Notes: generated from the sequence alone by a model not told the origin. Counted from the stretch's first letter, positions 45,582-55,420 are shown. The stretch: 64,000 nt of DNA from Kibdelosporangium persicum (GCF_013280595.1 NZ_JAAATY010000018.1:124001-188000); one strand, 5' to 3'. Translations and numbers: made by a program.

Positions 45582-47093
45582 TCAGCAGCAGCTGGCTGGG
45601 CCGCAGGAACCGCCTCGGGACGCGACCATCGGGCAGGCGTAGCCGTAGTCCGGGTGCGGGACGAGCGGCAGGCGTTGCCGGTCGCCCGGGCCCACCTTGA
45701 CCTTCACCGGGCCACCGGTGACGAGCTGGACGTTCGTGCCGCTGTCCTGTGCGTCATAGGCGCCCTTGGTCAGCGACACGATCTCCACGCCGCGGGAGAT
45801 GTCGGCGACGAAGACGTTGCCCTTGTGCCAGTACGGTGCCCAGGAGGTCGCCGCGTCCGGCCGCCAGTACGCGATCTGGATCGGCTTGGCCGGGTTGGAG
45901 ATGTCAAGGAACCGGGTTCCCTGCTCGTACCAGGAGTAGGCGACGATCCGCTGCTGCACGTCGAAGTAGTGCGCGGAACACGTGACGTCACCGGGAAGTG
46001 TGCCTTCCTGGTCGTCCGGGCTCCACACGCCGACGGTCTTCATCTCCTTCGGCGTGCTGCCCCAGCCTTCGCCGTTCTCCGTGCCCCGCAGGGACGAGAT
46101 GACGAACCGGCCCTGGTCCTTGCACGTCGACGACCCGAACGCCTCCTCGGTGTGCAGCAGCAGGCTGCCCGCCGGGTTCTCCCGTGTCGGCCTCGGCCCG
46201 TCGGCCAGGGTCCGGCCGGCCGGGCGGAACGAGTTGTGCGTGAACCGGGTCGGCATGTCGATCTTCGGCACGTTTCCGCCCGCGTACGGGATCGGGTCCA
46301 CCGCGGTGGCCTTGCGGATCTTGCCGGTCAGCGGATCGCGGTGCCAGCCGTCGGTCCAGTAGCCACGGGTGCCGTCGTCGCCGGCCACCCACGCGATCCC
46401 CTGCGCGTCGACCTGGACGTCGTGCGTGATCTTGCCCTGGCCGCGCACGTCCACCGAGACCGGCAACTCCTTGGGGTTACGGGGATCGCGGATGTCCGTG
46501 ACGAAGATCCGGCCGGTGTTGTCGGCCGAGCGGTCGCGCCCGGCCGTCCACAGGTACTGGCAGTCGTTGACACACGTGCTGGTGTGGCCGGTGTTCTGCC
46601 GGTGGAACGTCAGGATCCGCAGATCCGCCGGGTTCACCGCGGACACGATGTAGTTGCCCGTCGGCCGGTCGCCGGGCAGCGCGCGACCGAACGAGTTCAC
46701 CTCACGGGCCAGGAACGCGAGCTTGCGTTTCGGGTCGACGTTGATGTCCTCGTTCTCCCAGAAGCGTTGCGACGGGTCGTCGCCGGGCAACGCCATTTCC
46801 TGCTTGGTCAGGTGGTCGAGTTCCCTCGGCTTGTCCACGTCGGTCACGTCGAACGTCTTCAACCCGAACTCGCCGCTGACGAACGCGACGTCCTGGCGGC
46901 CGTACTGGGCGAACGCGATCGAGATCGCCCGCTCGGTGCCGGGCAGTGTGGTGCGCAGCCGCACGTTCTTGGCCGCCGCCGCGAGGCGTACCTCCTCGAC
47001 GCCGTCCTGCTGGGCGTCCTGGGGCGCCGCCGACGCGTCCTGCACAGTCAGGGCCATCATCAGGCCCGCAGTCAACGCAGTGAGCACTCTCAT
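45582..47093 (-). CDS. Secreted LVIVD-repeat beta-propeller-like protein
   Basis: A 503-residue exported protein with a signal peptide (LTALTAGLMMALTVQDASA). It contains repeated blades of the LVIVD type, such as VFVADISRGVEIVSL, TRFLDISNPAKPIQIAYW and GLKTFDVTDVDKPRELDHL, indicating a beta-propeller. The C-terminus is unusual: a Cys-rich tail CPMVASRGGSCGPASCC. No enzymatic residues known. LVIVD proteins are found in surface or secreted positions; function unknown. It is inserted between pepA and sucB relative to M. tuberculosis. Confidence 0.75.
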   Translation of the reverse strand: MRVLTALTAGLMMALTVQDASAAPQDAQQDGVEEVRLAAAAKNVRLRTTLPGTERAISIAFAQYGRQDVAFVSGEFGLKTFDVTDVDKPRELDHLTKQEMALPGDDPSQRFWENEDINVDPKRKLAFLAREVNSFGRALPGDRPTGNYIVSAVNPADLRILTFHRQNTGHTSTCVNDCQYLWTAGRDRSADNTGRIFVTDIRDPRNPKELPVSVDVRGQGKITHDVQVDAQGIAWVAGDDGTRGYWTDGWHRDPLTGKIRKATAVDPIPYAGGNVPKIDMPTRFTHNSFRPAGRTLADGPRPTRENPAGSLLLHTEEAFGSSTCKDQGRFVISSLRGTENGEGWGSTPKEMKTVGVWSPDDQEGTLPGDVTCSAHYFDVQQRIVAYSWYEQGTRFLDISNPAKPIQIAYWRPDAATSWAPYWHKGNVFVADISRGVEIVSLTKGAYDAQDSGTNVQLVTGGPVKVKVGPGDRQRLPLVPHPDYGYACPMVASRGGSCGPASCC

Positions 47094-47155
47094 GCACCGA
47101 GCGTGGCAAAGCCGCCGTGCGCCAGCTACGTCCGAACGTCTGGTGCCGGACACGT

Positions 47156-47191
47156 GGAAGGCCCCGCACCGGGAGCGGTGCGGGGCCTTCC
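47156..47191 (-). terminator. Terminator after sucB
   Basis: Perfect 15-bp stem, 47156-47170 (GGAAGGCCCCGCACC) with 47177-47191, GGGAGC loop. It begins 10 bases after the sucB stop read on the minus strand. Confidence 0.85.
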
Positions 47192-47200
47192 AGGTACCGC

Positions 47201-48973
47201 TTAGAGGCCGAGCTCGGCCTCGAAGTTGCCTTCCTGCAGGCGACGCTTGATGGTCGTCAGGAAACGACCGGCGTCCGCCCCGTCCACCAGGCGGTGGTCG
47301 TAGGTCAGCGACAGGTAGACCATCGAGCGGACGGCGATCGTGTCGTCGCCGTTCTCGTCGGTGATCACCACCGGGCGCTTGACGACCGCGCCGACGCCCA
47401 GGATGCCCACCTGCGGCTGCAGGATGATCGGGGTGTCGGACAGCGCGCCCGCGGTGCCCAGGTTGGTCAGCGAGAACGTGCCGCCCGCCAGCTCCTCGGG
47501 CTTGATCTTGTTCGACCGGGCCCGCGCGGCCAGGTCGGCGATCTTGTGCGCGAGACCGGTCAGGTTCAGGTCACCGGCGTTGTGGATCACCGCGTTGAGC
47601 AGGCCGCGCTCGGTGTCGATCGCGATCCCGAGGTGCTCGGCGCCGTGGTAGGTGACCTCCTTGGCCTCCTCGTTGATCGACGCGTTGAGCTTCGGGTGCT
47701 GCTTGAGCGCCTCGACCGTCGCCTTGGCGAAGAACGGCAGGAACGTCAGCTTGACGCCCTCCCGCGCCTGGAACGAGTCCTTGGCGCGCTGCCGCAGCCG
47801 GGCGACCTTGGTGACGTCCACCTCGAACAGCTGCGTGAGCTGGGCCGAGACCTGCAGCGACTCACGGGTGCGCTGCGCGACGATCTGACGCAGCCGGGAG
47901 AGCTTCTCGGTCTTGCCCCGCAGTGCCGACGCCTCGGGCGACGGCGCCGCCGACGGAGCGGAAGGAGCCGACGGAGCGGAAGCCGGTTCCGGCTTGGGCT
48001 CGGGCTTCCTGGCGGCCTCGACCGCGGCGAGCACGTCCTGCTTGCGGATCCGGCCGCCGACACCGGTGCCGGTCACCTTGGCCAGGTCGATGCCGTTCTC
48101 CGACGCCAGCTTGCGCACCAACGGCGTGACGTACGGGGCGTCGCCCCGGTCGCCGTTGTTCGCGGCGGCGGGCTGCGGAGCCGGTTCGGGCTTGGGTTCC
48201 GGCTTGGGTTCCGGCTTGGGCTCCGGCTTCGGTGCCGGTGCTGGGGCCTGCGCGGCGGGCTCGGGCTTGGGTTCCGGCTTCGGCTCCGGCTTGGGGGCCT
48301 GCGGTGCCGGTTCCTGCTTGCCGGGCGCGGCGTCGGCCGAGCCGATCACCGCGAGCTGCCCGCCGACCTCGACGGTGTCGTCCTCGTTCGCGGTGATCTC
48401 CAGCAGGGTGCCGGCCACCGGGGACGGGATCTCGGTGTCCACCTTGTCGGTGGAGACCTCCAGCAGCGGCTCGTCGACCGCGACCGAGTCACCGACCTGC
48501 TTGAGCCAGCGGGTCACGGTGCCCTCGGTGACGCTCTCGCCGAGCTCCGGCATGGTCACCGGCGTACCCGGCGCCGAGCCACCGCCGGACGACGCACCGG
48601 AGCCCGAGGACGCCTGCGGCGCCGGGGCCTCCTGTGCCTCCTCGGCGGGCTGCGCCGGTGCCTGCGGCTCGGACTCGTCGACCTGTGCCTCGGCCGAGCC
48701 GGTGTCGCCACCGTCGTCGGAGCCCGAAGCACCGGAGCCGTCGCCGATCACGGCGAGTTCCGCGCCGATCTCGACGGTCTCGTCCTCCTGGGCGACGATG
48801 CGCTCGAGCACACCGGCGGCGGGCGACGGGATCTCGGTGTCGACCTTGTCGGTGGAGACTTCCAGCAAGGGCTCGTCGACCTCGACGGTGTCGCCCACCT
48901 GCTTCAGCCACCGGGTGACCGTGCCTTCGGTGACACTCTCACCGAGGGCCGGCATCTGGACGGAGAAGGCCAT
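47201..48973 (-). CDS. sucB: Dihydrolipoamide acyltransferase (E2), two lipoyl domains
   Basis: A 590-residue E2 component. Two lipoyl domains (residues 2-78 and 138-213) with lipoylated Lys43 and Lys177 in STDKVDTE. Pro/Ala/Glu/Lys linkers follow, then an E1/E3-binding domain (~281-320) and the catalytic domain, which ends with [15 protein letters not shown] (DHRxxDG). It corresponds to DlaT (Rv2215), the E2 of pyruvate dehydrogenase and of the peroxynitrite reductase in M. tuberculosis; the symbol sucB is a naming convention. ATG at 48971-48973. It lies 52 bases after lpdA, so lpdA and sucB probably form one transcript, and lipB/lipA nearby supply the cofactor. Confidence 0.92.
   Translation of the reverse strand: MAFSVQMPALGESVTEGTVTRWLKQVGDTVEVDEPLLEVSTDKVDTEIPSPAAGVLERIVAQEDETVEIGAELAVIGDGSGASGSDDGGDTGSAEAQVDESEPQAPAQPAEEAQEAPAPQASSGSGASSGGGSAPGTPVTMPELGESVTEGTVTRWLKQVGDSVAVDEPLLEVSTDKVDTEIPSPVAGTLLEITANEDDTVEVGGQLAVIGSADAAPGKQEPAPQAPKPEPKPEPKPEPAAQAPAPAPKPEPKPEPKPEPKPEPAPQPAAANNGDRGDAPYVTPLVRKLASENGIDLAKVTGTGVGGRIRKQDVLAAVEAARKPEPKPEPASAPSAPSAPSAAPSPEASALRGKTEKLSRLRQIVAQRTRESLQVSAQLTQLFEVDVTKVARLRQRAKDSFQAREGVKLTFLPFFAKATVEALKQHPKLNASINEEAKEVTYHGAEHLGIAIDTERGLLNAVIHNAGDLNLTGLAHKIADLAARARSNKIKPEELAGGTFSLTNLGTAGALSDTPIILQPQVGILGVGAVVKRPVVITDENGDDTIAVRSMVYLSLTYDHRLVDGADAGRFLTTIKRRLQEGNFEAELGL
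48180..48294 (-). repeat. Tandem 12-base repeats coding the E2 linker
   Basis: Units like GGCTTGGGTTCC, coding Glu-Pro-Lys-Pro on the minus strand, are repeated in two blocks separated by an Ala-rich patch. They encode the flexible linker between the second lipoyl domain and the binding domain and are prone to length change by slippage. Confidence 0.75.
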
Positions 48974-49025
48974 GGTTTCGCTTACTCCTCGTGCGTTTGA
49001 GCTTGGCTGACCTCGAGCCCGTGCG

Positions 49026-50396
49026 TCAGCCGTGCACGTGCAGGGGCTTGCCGGCAAGGGCGAGGAAGGCCTCGCCAATGGCTTCGGTCTGCGTTGGGTG
49101 TGCGTGGATCAGCGGGGCGACGTCTTCGGGGTACGCCTCCCAGCCGTAGATCAGCTGCGCCTCACCGATGAGCTCCCCGACTCGCTCACCGACCAGGGTC
49201 ATGCCGACCACGGGGCCGTCCGGTGCCTTGATCACCTTCACGCCCCCGGACGTCTTCAGGATCTTGCTCTTGCCGTTTCCGGCCAGGTCGTAGACCAGCG
49301 TCTGCACGTCGCCGTACTTCTCCCTGGCGGCGGCCTCGGTCAGGCCGACCGACGCCACCTCCGGCTTGCAGTACGTCACGCGCGGGATGCCCGCCTCGTC
49401 GATCACCTTCGGGTTCTGGCCGGCGATCTGCTCGGCCACGAAGATGCCCTGCTGGAAGCCGCGGTGCGCGAGCTGCAGGCCGGGGACGATGTCGCCGACG
49501 GCGTACACGTTCGGCAGGTTGGTGCGCAGCCGCTCGTCGGTGAGCACGAAACCGCGGTCCATCTTGACCCCGGCCTCCTCGTAGCCCATCGCCGCAGTGT
49601 TCGGGCCACGGCCGACGGCCACCAGCAGCAGGTCGGCCTCGAACTGCTCGCCGGACTCCAGCGACACGGTGACCGCGTCACCGGTCTGGGTCGCGCCGGT
49701 GAACCGCACGCCGGTCTTGAACTTGATGCCGCGCTTGCGGAAGGCGCGCTCAAGCTGCTTGGACGCGTACTCGTCCTCCAGCGGGACCAGCCGGGGCAGG
49801 GCCTCGACGATGGTCACCTCGGCGCCGAACGAGCGCCACACGCTGGCGAACTCGACGCCGATCACGCCGCCGCCGAGCACGACGACCCGCTCGGGCACGT
49901 GGTCGAGGTTCAGCGCCTGGTCGGACGTGATGATCCGGCCGCCGATGTCGAGGCCGGGCAGCGTCTTGGCGTACGACCCGCTGGCCAGCACCACGTTCTT
50001 GCCGGTGTAGCGGGTGCCGTCCACGTCGACCGCGTTGGGCGCGACGAACGTGCCGGTGCCCTCGACCATCTTGACCTTGTTCAGCTTCGCCAGGCCCTGC
50101 AGGCCCTTGTAGAGCTGGGCGATCACCCCGTCCTTGTACGAGTTCACGCCGTTGATGTCGATGCCTTCGAGCGAGCTCTTGACCCCGAACTGGTCACCTT
50201 CACGCACGTTGTCGGCGATCTCGGCGGCGTGCAGCAGCGCCTTGGTGGGGATGCACCCCCGATGCAGGCACGTCCCGCCCAGCTTGTCCTTCTCCACCAC
50301 GATCACGGAAAGGCCGAGCTCAGCGGCGCGAAACGCGCAGGCATAACCGCCGGACCCGCCACCCAGGATCACCAGGTCTGCGGAGGTGTCACTCAC
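49026..50396 (-). CDS. lpdA: Dihydrolipoyl dehydrogenase (E3)
   Basis: A 456-residue flavoprotein that reoxidises the dihydrolipoyl group of E2 with NAD. FAD-binding [19 protein letters not shown] at the N-terminus, redox disulfide [16 protein letters not shown]-binding [16 protein letters not shown], and the catalytic His in [13 protein letters not shown] near the C-terminus. GTG start at 50394-50396 with AAGGAG-type sequence (GAGGAGACCTT) just upstream. It may serve both the pyruvate or oxoglutarate dehydrogenase and the glycine cleavage complex. Confidence 0.93.
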   Translation of the reverse strand: MSDTSADLVILGGGSGGYACAFRAAELGLSVIVVEKDKLGGTCLHRGCIPTKALLHAAEIADNVREGDQFGVKSSLEGIDINGVNSYKDGVIAQLYKGLQGLAKLNKVKMVEGTGTFVAPNAVDVDGTRYTGKNVVLASGSYAKTLPGLDIGGRIITSDQALNLDHVPERVVVLGGGVIGVEFASVWRSFGAEVTIVEALPRLVPLEDEYASKQLERAFRKRGIKFKTGVRFTGATQTGDAVTVSLESGEQFEADLLLVAVGRGPNTAAMGYEEAGVKMDRGFVLTDERLRTNLPNVYAVGDIVPGLQLAHRGFQQGIFVAEQIAGQNPKVIDEAGIPRVTYCKPEVASVGLTEAAAREKYGDVQTLVYDLAGNGKSKILKTSGGVKVIKAPDGPVVGMTLVGERVGELIGEAQLIYGWEAYPEDVAPLIHAHPTQTEAIGEAFLALAGKPLHVHG

Positions 50397-50584
50397 AAGG
50401 TCTCCTCGACAGCTTCGTCTCTTTCGGGCCAGCCCGCGTACGCCCCCTGGCCCGACCACACGCCATCTTGTCACTTCATCGGGCAGGCTTGCGAACTGGC
50501 CAGGTGTGTCGGACCGGTGCACAGGTGTGTCTCAGGTCGCCAGAGCAGAATGTCCGGTATAGGGCAGCTAGGGAGGTCGTCCAG

Positions 50585-50920
50585 GTGGGGATATTCGACA
50601 AACTGCGCCGCAAGCCGAAGCCGGGCGTGACACGGACCGCCACCTCGAAGGACACGGATCATCTGGCGGCGTGGGCGCAGGCCAGGCGTGGCGTCGAGGC
50701 GTACGTCGAACCGCGGACGAATGTGACACATACGACTGTGGTCCTTGTCGCGTTCGACGGCGAGTGGACCCGCAGGCGCATCGAGAACGAGGAGGCGGCG
50801 CGTCACCTCGGCAAGAAGCTCGGCATCCCGGTCTACGACGCGGGCATCGTCGGCTACCCGCAGCGGATGCGCGACTACACCCGCCGCAAGGCCGAGGAGG
50901 AGAAGCGCCGCAACGCCTGA
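50585..50920 (+). CDS. Conserved hypothetical protein, 111 residues
   Basis: A basic 111-residue cytosolic protein, GTG start with AGGGAGG upstream. It begins GIFDKLRRKPKPG, has a central TTVVLVAFDGEWTRRRI strand region and AARHLGKKLGIPVYDAGIVGYPQRMRDYTRRKAEEEKRR at the end. I know no function for the family, which is frequent beside lipB in actinomycetes. Divergent from lpdA and convergent with lipB; between them a short perfect stem GTCCGG-TGAT-CCGGAC (50924-50939) may be a weak terminator. Confidence 0.7.
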   Translation: MGIFDKLRRKPKPGVTRTATSKDTDHLAAWAQARRGVEAYVEPRTNVTHTTVVLVAFDGEWTRRRIENEEAARHLGKKLGIPVYDAGIVGYPQRMRDYTRRKAEEEKRRNA

Positions 50921-50923
50921 TCT

Positions 50924-50939
50924 GTCCGGTGATCCGGAC
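50924..50939. terminator. Short perfect hairpin between convergent genes
   Basis: GTCCGG (50924-50929) with CCGGAC (50934-50939), TGAT loop. Only 6 bp, no T-tract; a weak terminator at best. Confidence 0.35.
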
Positions 50940-50947
50940 CGAAGCGA

Positions 50948-51670
50948 CTACTTCAGCGCGAAGGTGACACCCGGGGCCTCGGCGCGCGGCAGCCAGTGGT
51001 CGGCGACCGGCAGCGTGCCGTCCAGGGCCCTCAGCACGAGGTCCCGGGCCAGCGGCAGCACCTCGGCCACCGTGACGTCGCGGCCCAGTTCCCAGCTCAG
51101 TGACGTCACACCGGCGTCGCGGATGCCGCACGGCACGATCCGGTCGAAGGCCGACAGGTCGGCGTCGCAGTTGATCTCGAAGCCGTGCATCGTCACGCCG
51201 CGCTGCACGCGGATGCCGATCGCGGCGATCTTGCGCTCGGGGCCGCGGTCGTCGGCGGGCAGCCAGACCCCGCTGCGGCCTTCGACGCGCCCGGTCACCA
51301 GGCCTAACCGCGCGCAGACGGCGATCAGGGCCTCCTCGATCCGCCGCACGTACTGCACGACGTCGATCGGGTCGGCCAGCTGCACGATCGGGTAGCCGAC
51401 CAGCTGGCCGGGGCCGTGCCAGGTGATCTTGCCGCCGCGGTCGACGTCGATGACCGGCGTGCCGTCGGCCGGGCGCTCATCGGGCTGGGTGCGCTTGCCG
51501 GCGGTGTAGACGGACGGGTGTTCGAGCAGCAGCAGGGTGTCGGGCCCGGTGCCCGCGGCGCGCGCCTCGGCGAGTTCGCGCTGCAGATCCCATGCGGCGA
51601 GGTAGTCGATAGTGCCGATCTCACGCGTGTCCACGGGTTGCGTGGAGGCACGGCAGGATATCTCGATCAC
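50948..51670 (-). CDS. lipB: Octanoyl-ACP:protein octanoyltransferase LipB
   Basis: A 240-residue enzyme transferring octanoate from acyl carrier protein to the lipoyl domains of E2 and H proteins. The [18 protein letters not shown] motif, the catalytic Lys region [10 protein letters not shown] with HGFEIN, and the Cys in [13 protein letters not shown] are family signatures. GTG start overlaps the end of the PAP2 gene (GTGA). It is the last gene of an SDR-PAP2-lipB operon. In M. tuberculosis lipB is next to lipA; here they are ~7 kb apart. Confidence 0.93.
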   Translation of the reverse strand: MIEISCRASTQPVDTREIGTIDYLAAWDLQRELAEARAAGTGPDTLLLLEHPSVYTAGKRTQPDERPADGTPVIDVDRGGKITWHGPGQLVGYPIVQLADPIDVVQYVRRIEEALIAVCARLGLVTGRVEGRSGVWLPADDRGPERKIAAIGIRVQRGVTMHGFEINCDADLSAFDRIVPCGIRDAGVTSLSWELGRDVTVAEVLPLARDLVLRALDGTLPVADHWLPRAEAPGVTFALK

Positions 51671-52281
51671 TCTGAAACCCTACGCTCCTTCAGCGGGATC
51701 AAGTGCAAAGCGGCCGCGACGAGCAGTCCGATTCCCGTCACACCGACCGTGCCGCCGAGCACGTCGGTGACCCAGTGCACGTCGAGCAGCACCCGGCACG
51801 CGGCGGAGACGACCACGAGCACGACGGCGATCACCGTCACCCGGCGCAGCAGGTGCCGCGTCAGCCACCCGCACAGCACTATCCCGGTGAACGCGACGCT
51901 GGCCATCGACACCACGTGCCCGCTGGGATAGCTGAAGTCCACATAGTCGCGTGGGCGGTCCCGTTCGTACACGCCCTTGAACAGCGACACCATCCGGCAC
52001 GCGGCCAGCAACACGATGGACCGCAACAGGACGTTGAACGTGTAGGCGTCTCGCCGGTACCAGACCGCCCAGAACACGAGGACCAGGAACATCACGATCG
52101 GCAGGACCGGCCCGAGCAGGTCGGACACCACCCACACGACGTCACCGGCAGGCGTCAGCCAGAAACCCTCCAACGCGTCGGCCACGGCCAGGTCCAGCGG
52201 CCAGGCCGAGTCGTGCACCCAGTACCCCAGCAGCAGGAACAGCGCGAGCAGCGCGAATCCCCATGCGTAGGCACGGATCAA
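51667..52281 (-). CDS. PAP2-family membrane phosphatase
   Basis: About 204 residues, six helices. The PAP2 signature is KGVYERDRP (motif 1), SYPSGHVV (motif 2, His) and [12 protein letters not shown] (motif 3, His and Asp), complete and in the usual spacing. It would dephosphorylate a lipid phosphate such as undecaprenyl diphosphate, phosphatidate or a polyprenol phosphate; the substrate is unknown. The start is inferred as TTG at 52279-52281, overlapping the SDR stop (TTGA); upstream in-frame codons are Arg-rich and unlikely to be coding. Confidence 0.82.
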   Translation of the reverse strand: MIRAYAWGFALLALFLLLGYWVHDSAWPLDLAVADALEGFWLTPAGDVVWVVSDLLGPVLPIVMFLVLVFWAVWYRRDAYTFNVLLRSIVLLAACRMVSLFKGVYERDRPRDYVDFSYPSGHVVSMASVAFTGIVLCGWLTRHLLRRVTVIAVVLVVVSAACRVLLDVHWVTDVLGGTVGVTGIGLLVAAALHLIPLKERRVSE

Positions 52282-53168
52282 CGCTTCGCCACCGATCCCA
52301 ACGCTTCGTCCACGGTGTTGTACTGGAATGTGAAGCCGTTGTCCTGCAGGGCCTTCGGGATGATGTGCTGGCTGGCCAGCGCGCCTTCGTCGGCGAGTTC
52401 GCCGAGCGCGAGCCGCAGCGCGAACTTCGGCGCGACCCATGGTGCGGGCCTGCCCATCGCGCGACTCAGCGCACGCGTGAACTCCGCGTTGGTCACGGGG
52501 TTGGGCGCGGTCATGTTCACGGGCCCGTGCAACGACTCCGTGGCCAGGATGTGCAGCATCGCGTTGATCTGGTCAGTGTGGTGGATCCACGGCATGTACT
52601 GACGGCCGTCACCGAGCCGCCCGCCGAGCATGACCGAGAACAGTAACCGCAGCGGCCCGAGCAGCCCGCCTTCCTTGCTGAGCACGAGCCCGGTCCGCAG
52701 GAGCGCCACGCGGGCGCCCGCGTCGGCGGCGGGCCGCGTGGCGGCTTCCCACTCCTTGCACATCTGAGGCAGGAAACCGGTGCCCGCCGGCGTGGTCTCG
52801 TCGACGACCCGGCCACCGGTGTCGCCGTAGTAGCCGACCGCGGAAGCGTTGACCAGCAACGGAATGCCGTGCTCGGCGACCGCGGCGGCGAGCACCTCGG
52901 TCGGCTCGACCCGGCTGTTGAGCAACAGCTGCTTACGCGCGTTGCTCAGCCTGGTCAGCGTGATGGGCGCGCCGCAGAGGTTGATGACCGCCTCGGCACC
53001 GTCCAGGGCACCGTCCTCGATCCTGGCCGCGGGCGGGTCCCAGGTCCGCTCGTCCGGCGCGGAGGACGGGCGGCGCACTAACCGCAGCACCTCGTGCCCT
53101 TCGCGTCGTAGCGCCGAAACGAGCTCAGTCCCGATCAAGCCGGACGACCCGGCGACGACGACGCGCAT
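52278..53168 (-). CDS. TIGR01777-type NAD(P)-binding epimerase-like protein
   Basis: A 296-residue short-chain dehydrogenase-like protein. The N-terminal VVAGSSGLIGTELVSAL nucleotide fold and AVINLCGAPI are followed by AVGYYGDTGG and the C-terminal PWVAPKFALRLALGELADEGALASQ region of the TIGR01777 family. It has the same relative position as Rv2216 (between dlaT and lipB). Function unknown. TAGGAT at 53176-53181 lies 7 bases before the ATG, so the operon mRNA is probably leaderless. Confidence 0.85.
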   Translation of the reverse strand: MRVVVAGSSGLIGTELVSALRREGHEVLRLVRRPSSAPDERTWDPPAARIEDGALDGAEAVINLCGAPITLTRLSNARKQLLLNSRVEPTEVLAAAVAEHGIPLLVNASAVGYYGDTGGRVVDETTPAGTGFLPQMCKEWEAATRPAADAGARVALLRTGLVLSKEGGLLGPLRLLFSVMLGGRLGDGRQYMPWIHHTDQINAMLHILATESLHGPVNMTAPNPVTNAEFTRALSRAMGRPAPWVAPKFALRLALGELADEGALASQHIIPKALQDNGFTFQYNTVDEALGSVAKR

Positions 53169-53219
53169 GGGCCCGATCCTAATGAGGGACGTCCGAACGC
53201 GCCGATCCGCCCGTCCCGC

Positions 53220-54152
53220 TCAGAGCTGGGGGGCGACCTCCGCGGCGATGAGCTCCAGGTGGTCGAGGTCGTGCAGGTCCAGGACCTGGAGGTAGATCCG
53301 GCTGACGCCGGTCTGCTCACGCCACTGGCCGATGCGGTCGACGACTTCGGCAGGGGTGCCCGCGAGGCCGTTGCGCTTCAGCTCCTCGACGCTCCGGCCG
53401 AGCGCCGCGGCACGCCGGGTGACCTGGGCGTCGTCCCAGCCCACGCACACCACCTGGGCGATGGATCGGACCATTCCGGCCGGGTCGCGGCCGATCGCTC
53501 GGCAGGCGGCGTCGACGCGCTCGAACTGTTCGCCCGCCACGGTCGTGTCGGAGAACGCCACGTTGAACTCGTCGGCGAAGCGGGCGGCCAGCGCCGGGGT
53601 GCGTTTGGCTCCGCGGCCGCCGATGATCACCGGCGGCCGGGGCCGCTGCGCGGGTTTGGGCAGCGCGGGCGAGTCGGTGAGCCGGTAGTGCTTGCCCTCG
53701 TAGGAGAACGTCTCGTGCAGTGGCGTCGTCCACAGCCCGGTGATCACTTCGAGCTGCTCGGTGTAGATGTCGAAACGGTCGCCCAGCGCCGGGAACGGGA
53801 TGCCGTACGCGGTGTGCTCGGTGTCGTACCAGCCGCTGCCGATGCCGAACTCCACGCGCCCGCCGGACATCTGGTCGACCTGGGCGACGGTGATGGCGAG
53901 CGGTCCGGGCAGCCGGAACGTGGCGGCGGTCATCAGGGTGCCGAGCCGCACCCGGCTGGTCTGGACGGCCAGCCCGGCCAGCGTGGTCCACGCGTCGGTC
54001 GGGCCGGGCAGCCCTTCGACCGACCCCATCTTGACGTAGTGGTCGGAACGGAAGAACCCGTCGTAGCCGGCGTCCTCGGTGGCCTTGGCGACCTTGAGCA
54101 GGTCGCTGTAGGTGGCGCCCTGCTGCGGTTCGGTGAAGATCCTGAATTCCAC
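53220..54152 (-). CDS. LLM-class F420/flavin-dependent oxidoreductase
   Basis: A 310-residue protein of the luciferase-like monooxygenase superfamily, TIM barrel. Visible are the N-terminal EFRIFTEPQQGATYSDLLKVAKATEDAGYDGFF, the MSGGRVEFGIGSGWYDTEHTAYG motif and the P-V-I-I-G-G-R-G-A segment. The group with this arrangement usually uses F420, which actinobacteria make. The substrate is unknown. TACGTT at 54159-54164 ends 6 bases before the GTG. The TetR gene ends just 14 bases upstream on the same strand, so readthrough is also possible. Confidence 0.85.
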   Translation of the reverse strand: MEFRIFTEPQQGATYSDLLKVAKATEDAGYDGFFRSDHYVKMGSVEGLPGPTDAWTTLAGLAVQTSRVRLGTLMTAATFRLPGPLAITVAQVDQMSGGRVEFGIGSGWYDTEHTAYGIPFPALGDRFDIYTEQLEVITGLWTTPLHETFSYEGKHYRLTDSPALPKPAQRPRPPVIIGGRGAKRTPALAARFADEFNVAFSDTTVAGEQFERVDAACRAIGRDPAGMVRSIAQVVCVGWDDAQVTRRAAALGRSVEELKRNGLAGTPAEVVDRIGQWREQTGVSRIYLQVLDLHDLDHLELIAAEVAPQL

Positions 54153-54166
54153 CCGACCAACGTAAC

Positions 54167-54769
54167 TCAGCGGTCGCGCCTTATCCCCTCGATCATGTGG
54201 ATCAAGGCGGTGAACACCTCGGCACTGGCCTTCTTCGGGTCGGACGCGTCGGCGATGATCTGCGCGCCCGCCGACAGCGAGGCGAACATCATCCGCGCGG
54301 TCACCTCGACCGGGACGTCGCCGATCTCACCGGCCTCGATCAGCCGTTCCAGCACGCTGCGCACGATGCCGAAGCTGAAGTGCTCCTCGGCCTCACGCCA
54401 GCGCTCGATGCCCATCACGACCGGTGCCTCCCGGATGACCAGCCGCTGGTAGGCCGGGTCGAGACAGACCCTGATGTACTCCTGCACGCCGTCCAGCGCG
54501 CGTTCCCACGGTGATCCGGCGCTGTCGATGGCCTTGCTCAGCTGGGCCATCGCGCGGGTCTCGACCTGGTTGAACGCGGCCTCGAACAGCGCCTGTTTGC
54601 CGCTGAAGTGGTGGTAGAGCGCGCCTTTGGTGACCCGTGCGCGCTTGACGATCGCGTCCAGCGACGTGGCCGCGTACCCGTTCTTGGTGAACAGGTCGGT
54701 GGCGGAGTCGACCAACGCCTGTTTGGTGGACTCCGAGTAGTCCGCGCGCCGCGACCGCATCATCGCCAT
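54167..54769 (-). CDS. TetR-family transcriptional regulator
   Basis: A 200-residue repressor. The N-terminal helix-turn-helix is complete (LVDSATDLFTKNGYAATSLDAIVKRARVTKGALYHHFSGKQALF). The rest is the helical ligand-binding dimer domain, LERLIEAGEIG and VEVTARMMFASLSAGAQI being typical. I take ATG 54769: TAAGGT (54777-54782) ends 7 bases before it and a GTG at 54775 would start at the -10 box. CATACCG-type palindromes at 54786-54861 in the space shared with the divergent gene are the probable operators. The ligand is unknown. Confidence 0.88.
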   Translation of the reverse strand: MAMMRSRRADYSESTKQALVDSATDLFTKNGYAATSLDAIVKRARVTKGALYHHFSGKQALFEAAFNQVETRAMAQLSKAIDSAGSPWERALDGVQEYIRVCLDPAYQRLVIREAPVVMGIERWREAEEHFSFGIVRSVLERLIEAGEIGDVPVEVTARMMFASLSAGAQIIADASDPKKASAEVFTALIHMIEGIRRDR

Positions 54770-54785
54770 CCGCACAACCTTAGGA

Positions 54786-54861
54786 CATACCGCCGGTACG
54801 TACTCGTGGTATGTTGGCCGTGTCGGGACATACCGACGGTATGCCGCAAACCAGCGGTATG
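54786..54861. promoter_or_regulatory. TetR-type operator cluster
   Basis: CATACCG-A-CGGTATG, a perfect palindrome at 54829-54843; CATACCG-C-CGGTACG at 54786-54800 with one mismatch; and half-sites GTGGTATG (54106+ region, 54806-54813) and CGGTATG (54855-54861). They fill the space between the TetR gene and the divergent 170-residue protein gene. Confidence 0.7.
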
Positions 54862-54888
54862 ACCCAGGTCACGACTGGGGAGGCTGAC

Positions 54889-55401
54889 ATGAGCTGGACG
54901 GATTACTACGAGCGCAGGAACGCGCTCGACTCGGTACTGGCCCGCGCGGAGAAGGATCCCGCCGGCCCGTTGCCGACGTCCCCGGCTTTCCACGACCCGG
55001 CCGGGCTGCTGCTGGCGTTGCACTACCGGTGGACCCTGAAGCTCACCGGCCGGCTGGGGACGGTCCTGGCCGAGGCGGAACGCGATCCGTCGATCGACCT
55101 GGTCGACGCGATCTCGGACGCCTGGCGCCGCACAGTCGCGGAGAACAAGACGCTGTACGCGGTCCTGGAGGCGCACGCCGACCGTTACGAGGCGCTGTGG
55201 CCGCAGTTGCGGGCCGAGCAGCGGACGCTGGCGCTGGCCGCCGGACTGGCCGAGACGCACGAGCCCACCGAGGAGATCACCCGGATCGGCGCGGCGTTCC
55301 AGACGCTGCTCCGAACGGCCGCACAGCAGCCGTCCCGCAGGCAGCCCGGTCGCCACAACCCGGTGGAACAACTCCTTCGCAGGCTCGTGGCCAGCGCCTG
55401 A
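54889..55401 (+). CDS. Hypothetical protein, probable TetR target
   Basis: A 170-residue helical cytosolic protein, ATG start with GGGGAGG upstream. It begins SWTDYYERRNALDSVLARAEKD and carries AGLLLALHYRWTLKLTGRL, AISDAWRRTVAENKTLYAVLEAHADRYEALW. The composition is Ala/Arg/Glu rich with Trp/Tyr scattered; the C-terminus is basic and likely flexible. No family recognised. Its promoter region holds the operator cluster of the divergent TetR gene, so the two probably respond to the same signal. The SDR gene follows after 19 bases. Confidence 0.72.
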   Translation: MSWTDYYERRNALDSVLARAEKDPAGPLPTSPAFHDPAGLLLALHYRWTLKLTGRLGTVLAEAERDPSIDLVDAISDAWRRTVAENKTLYAVLEAHADRYEALWPQLRAEQRTLALAAGLAETHEPTEEITRIGAAFQTLLRTAAQQPSRRQPGRHNPVEQLLRRLVASA

Positions 55402-55420
55402 GGCGGCATATATTCGCCAG

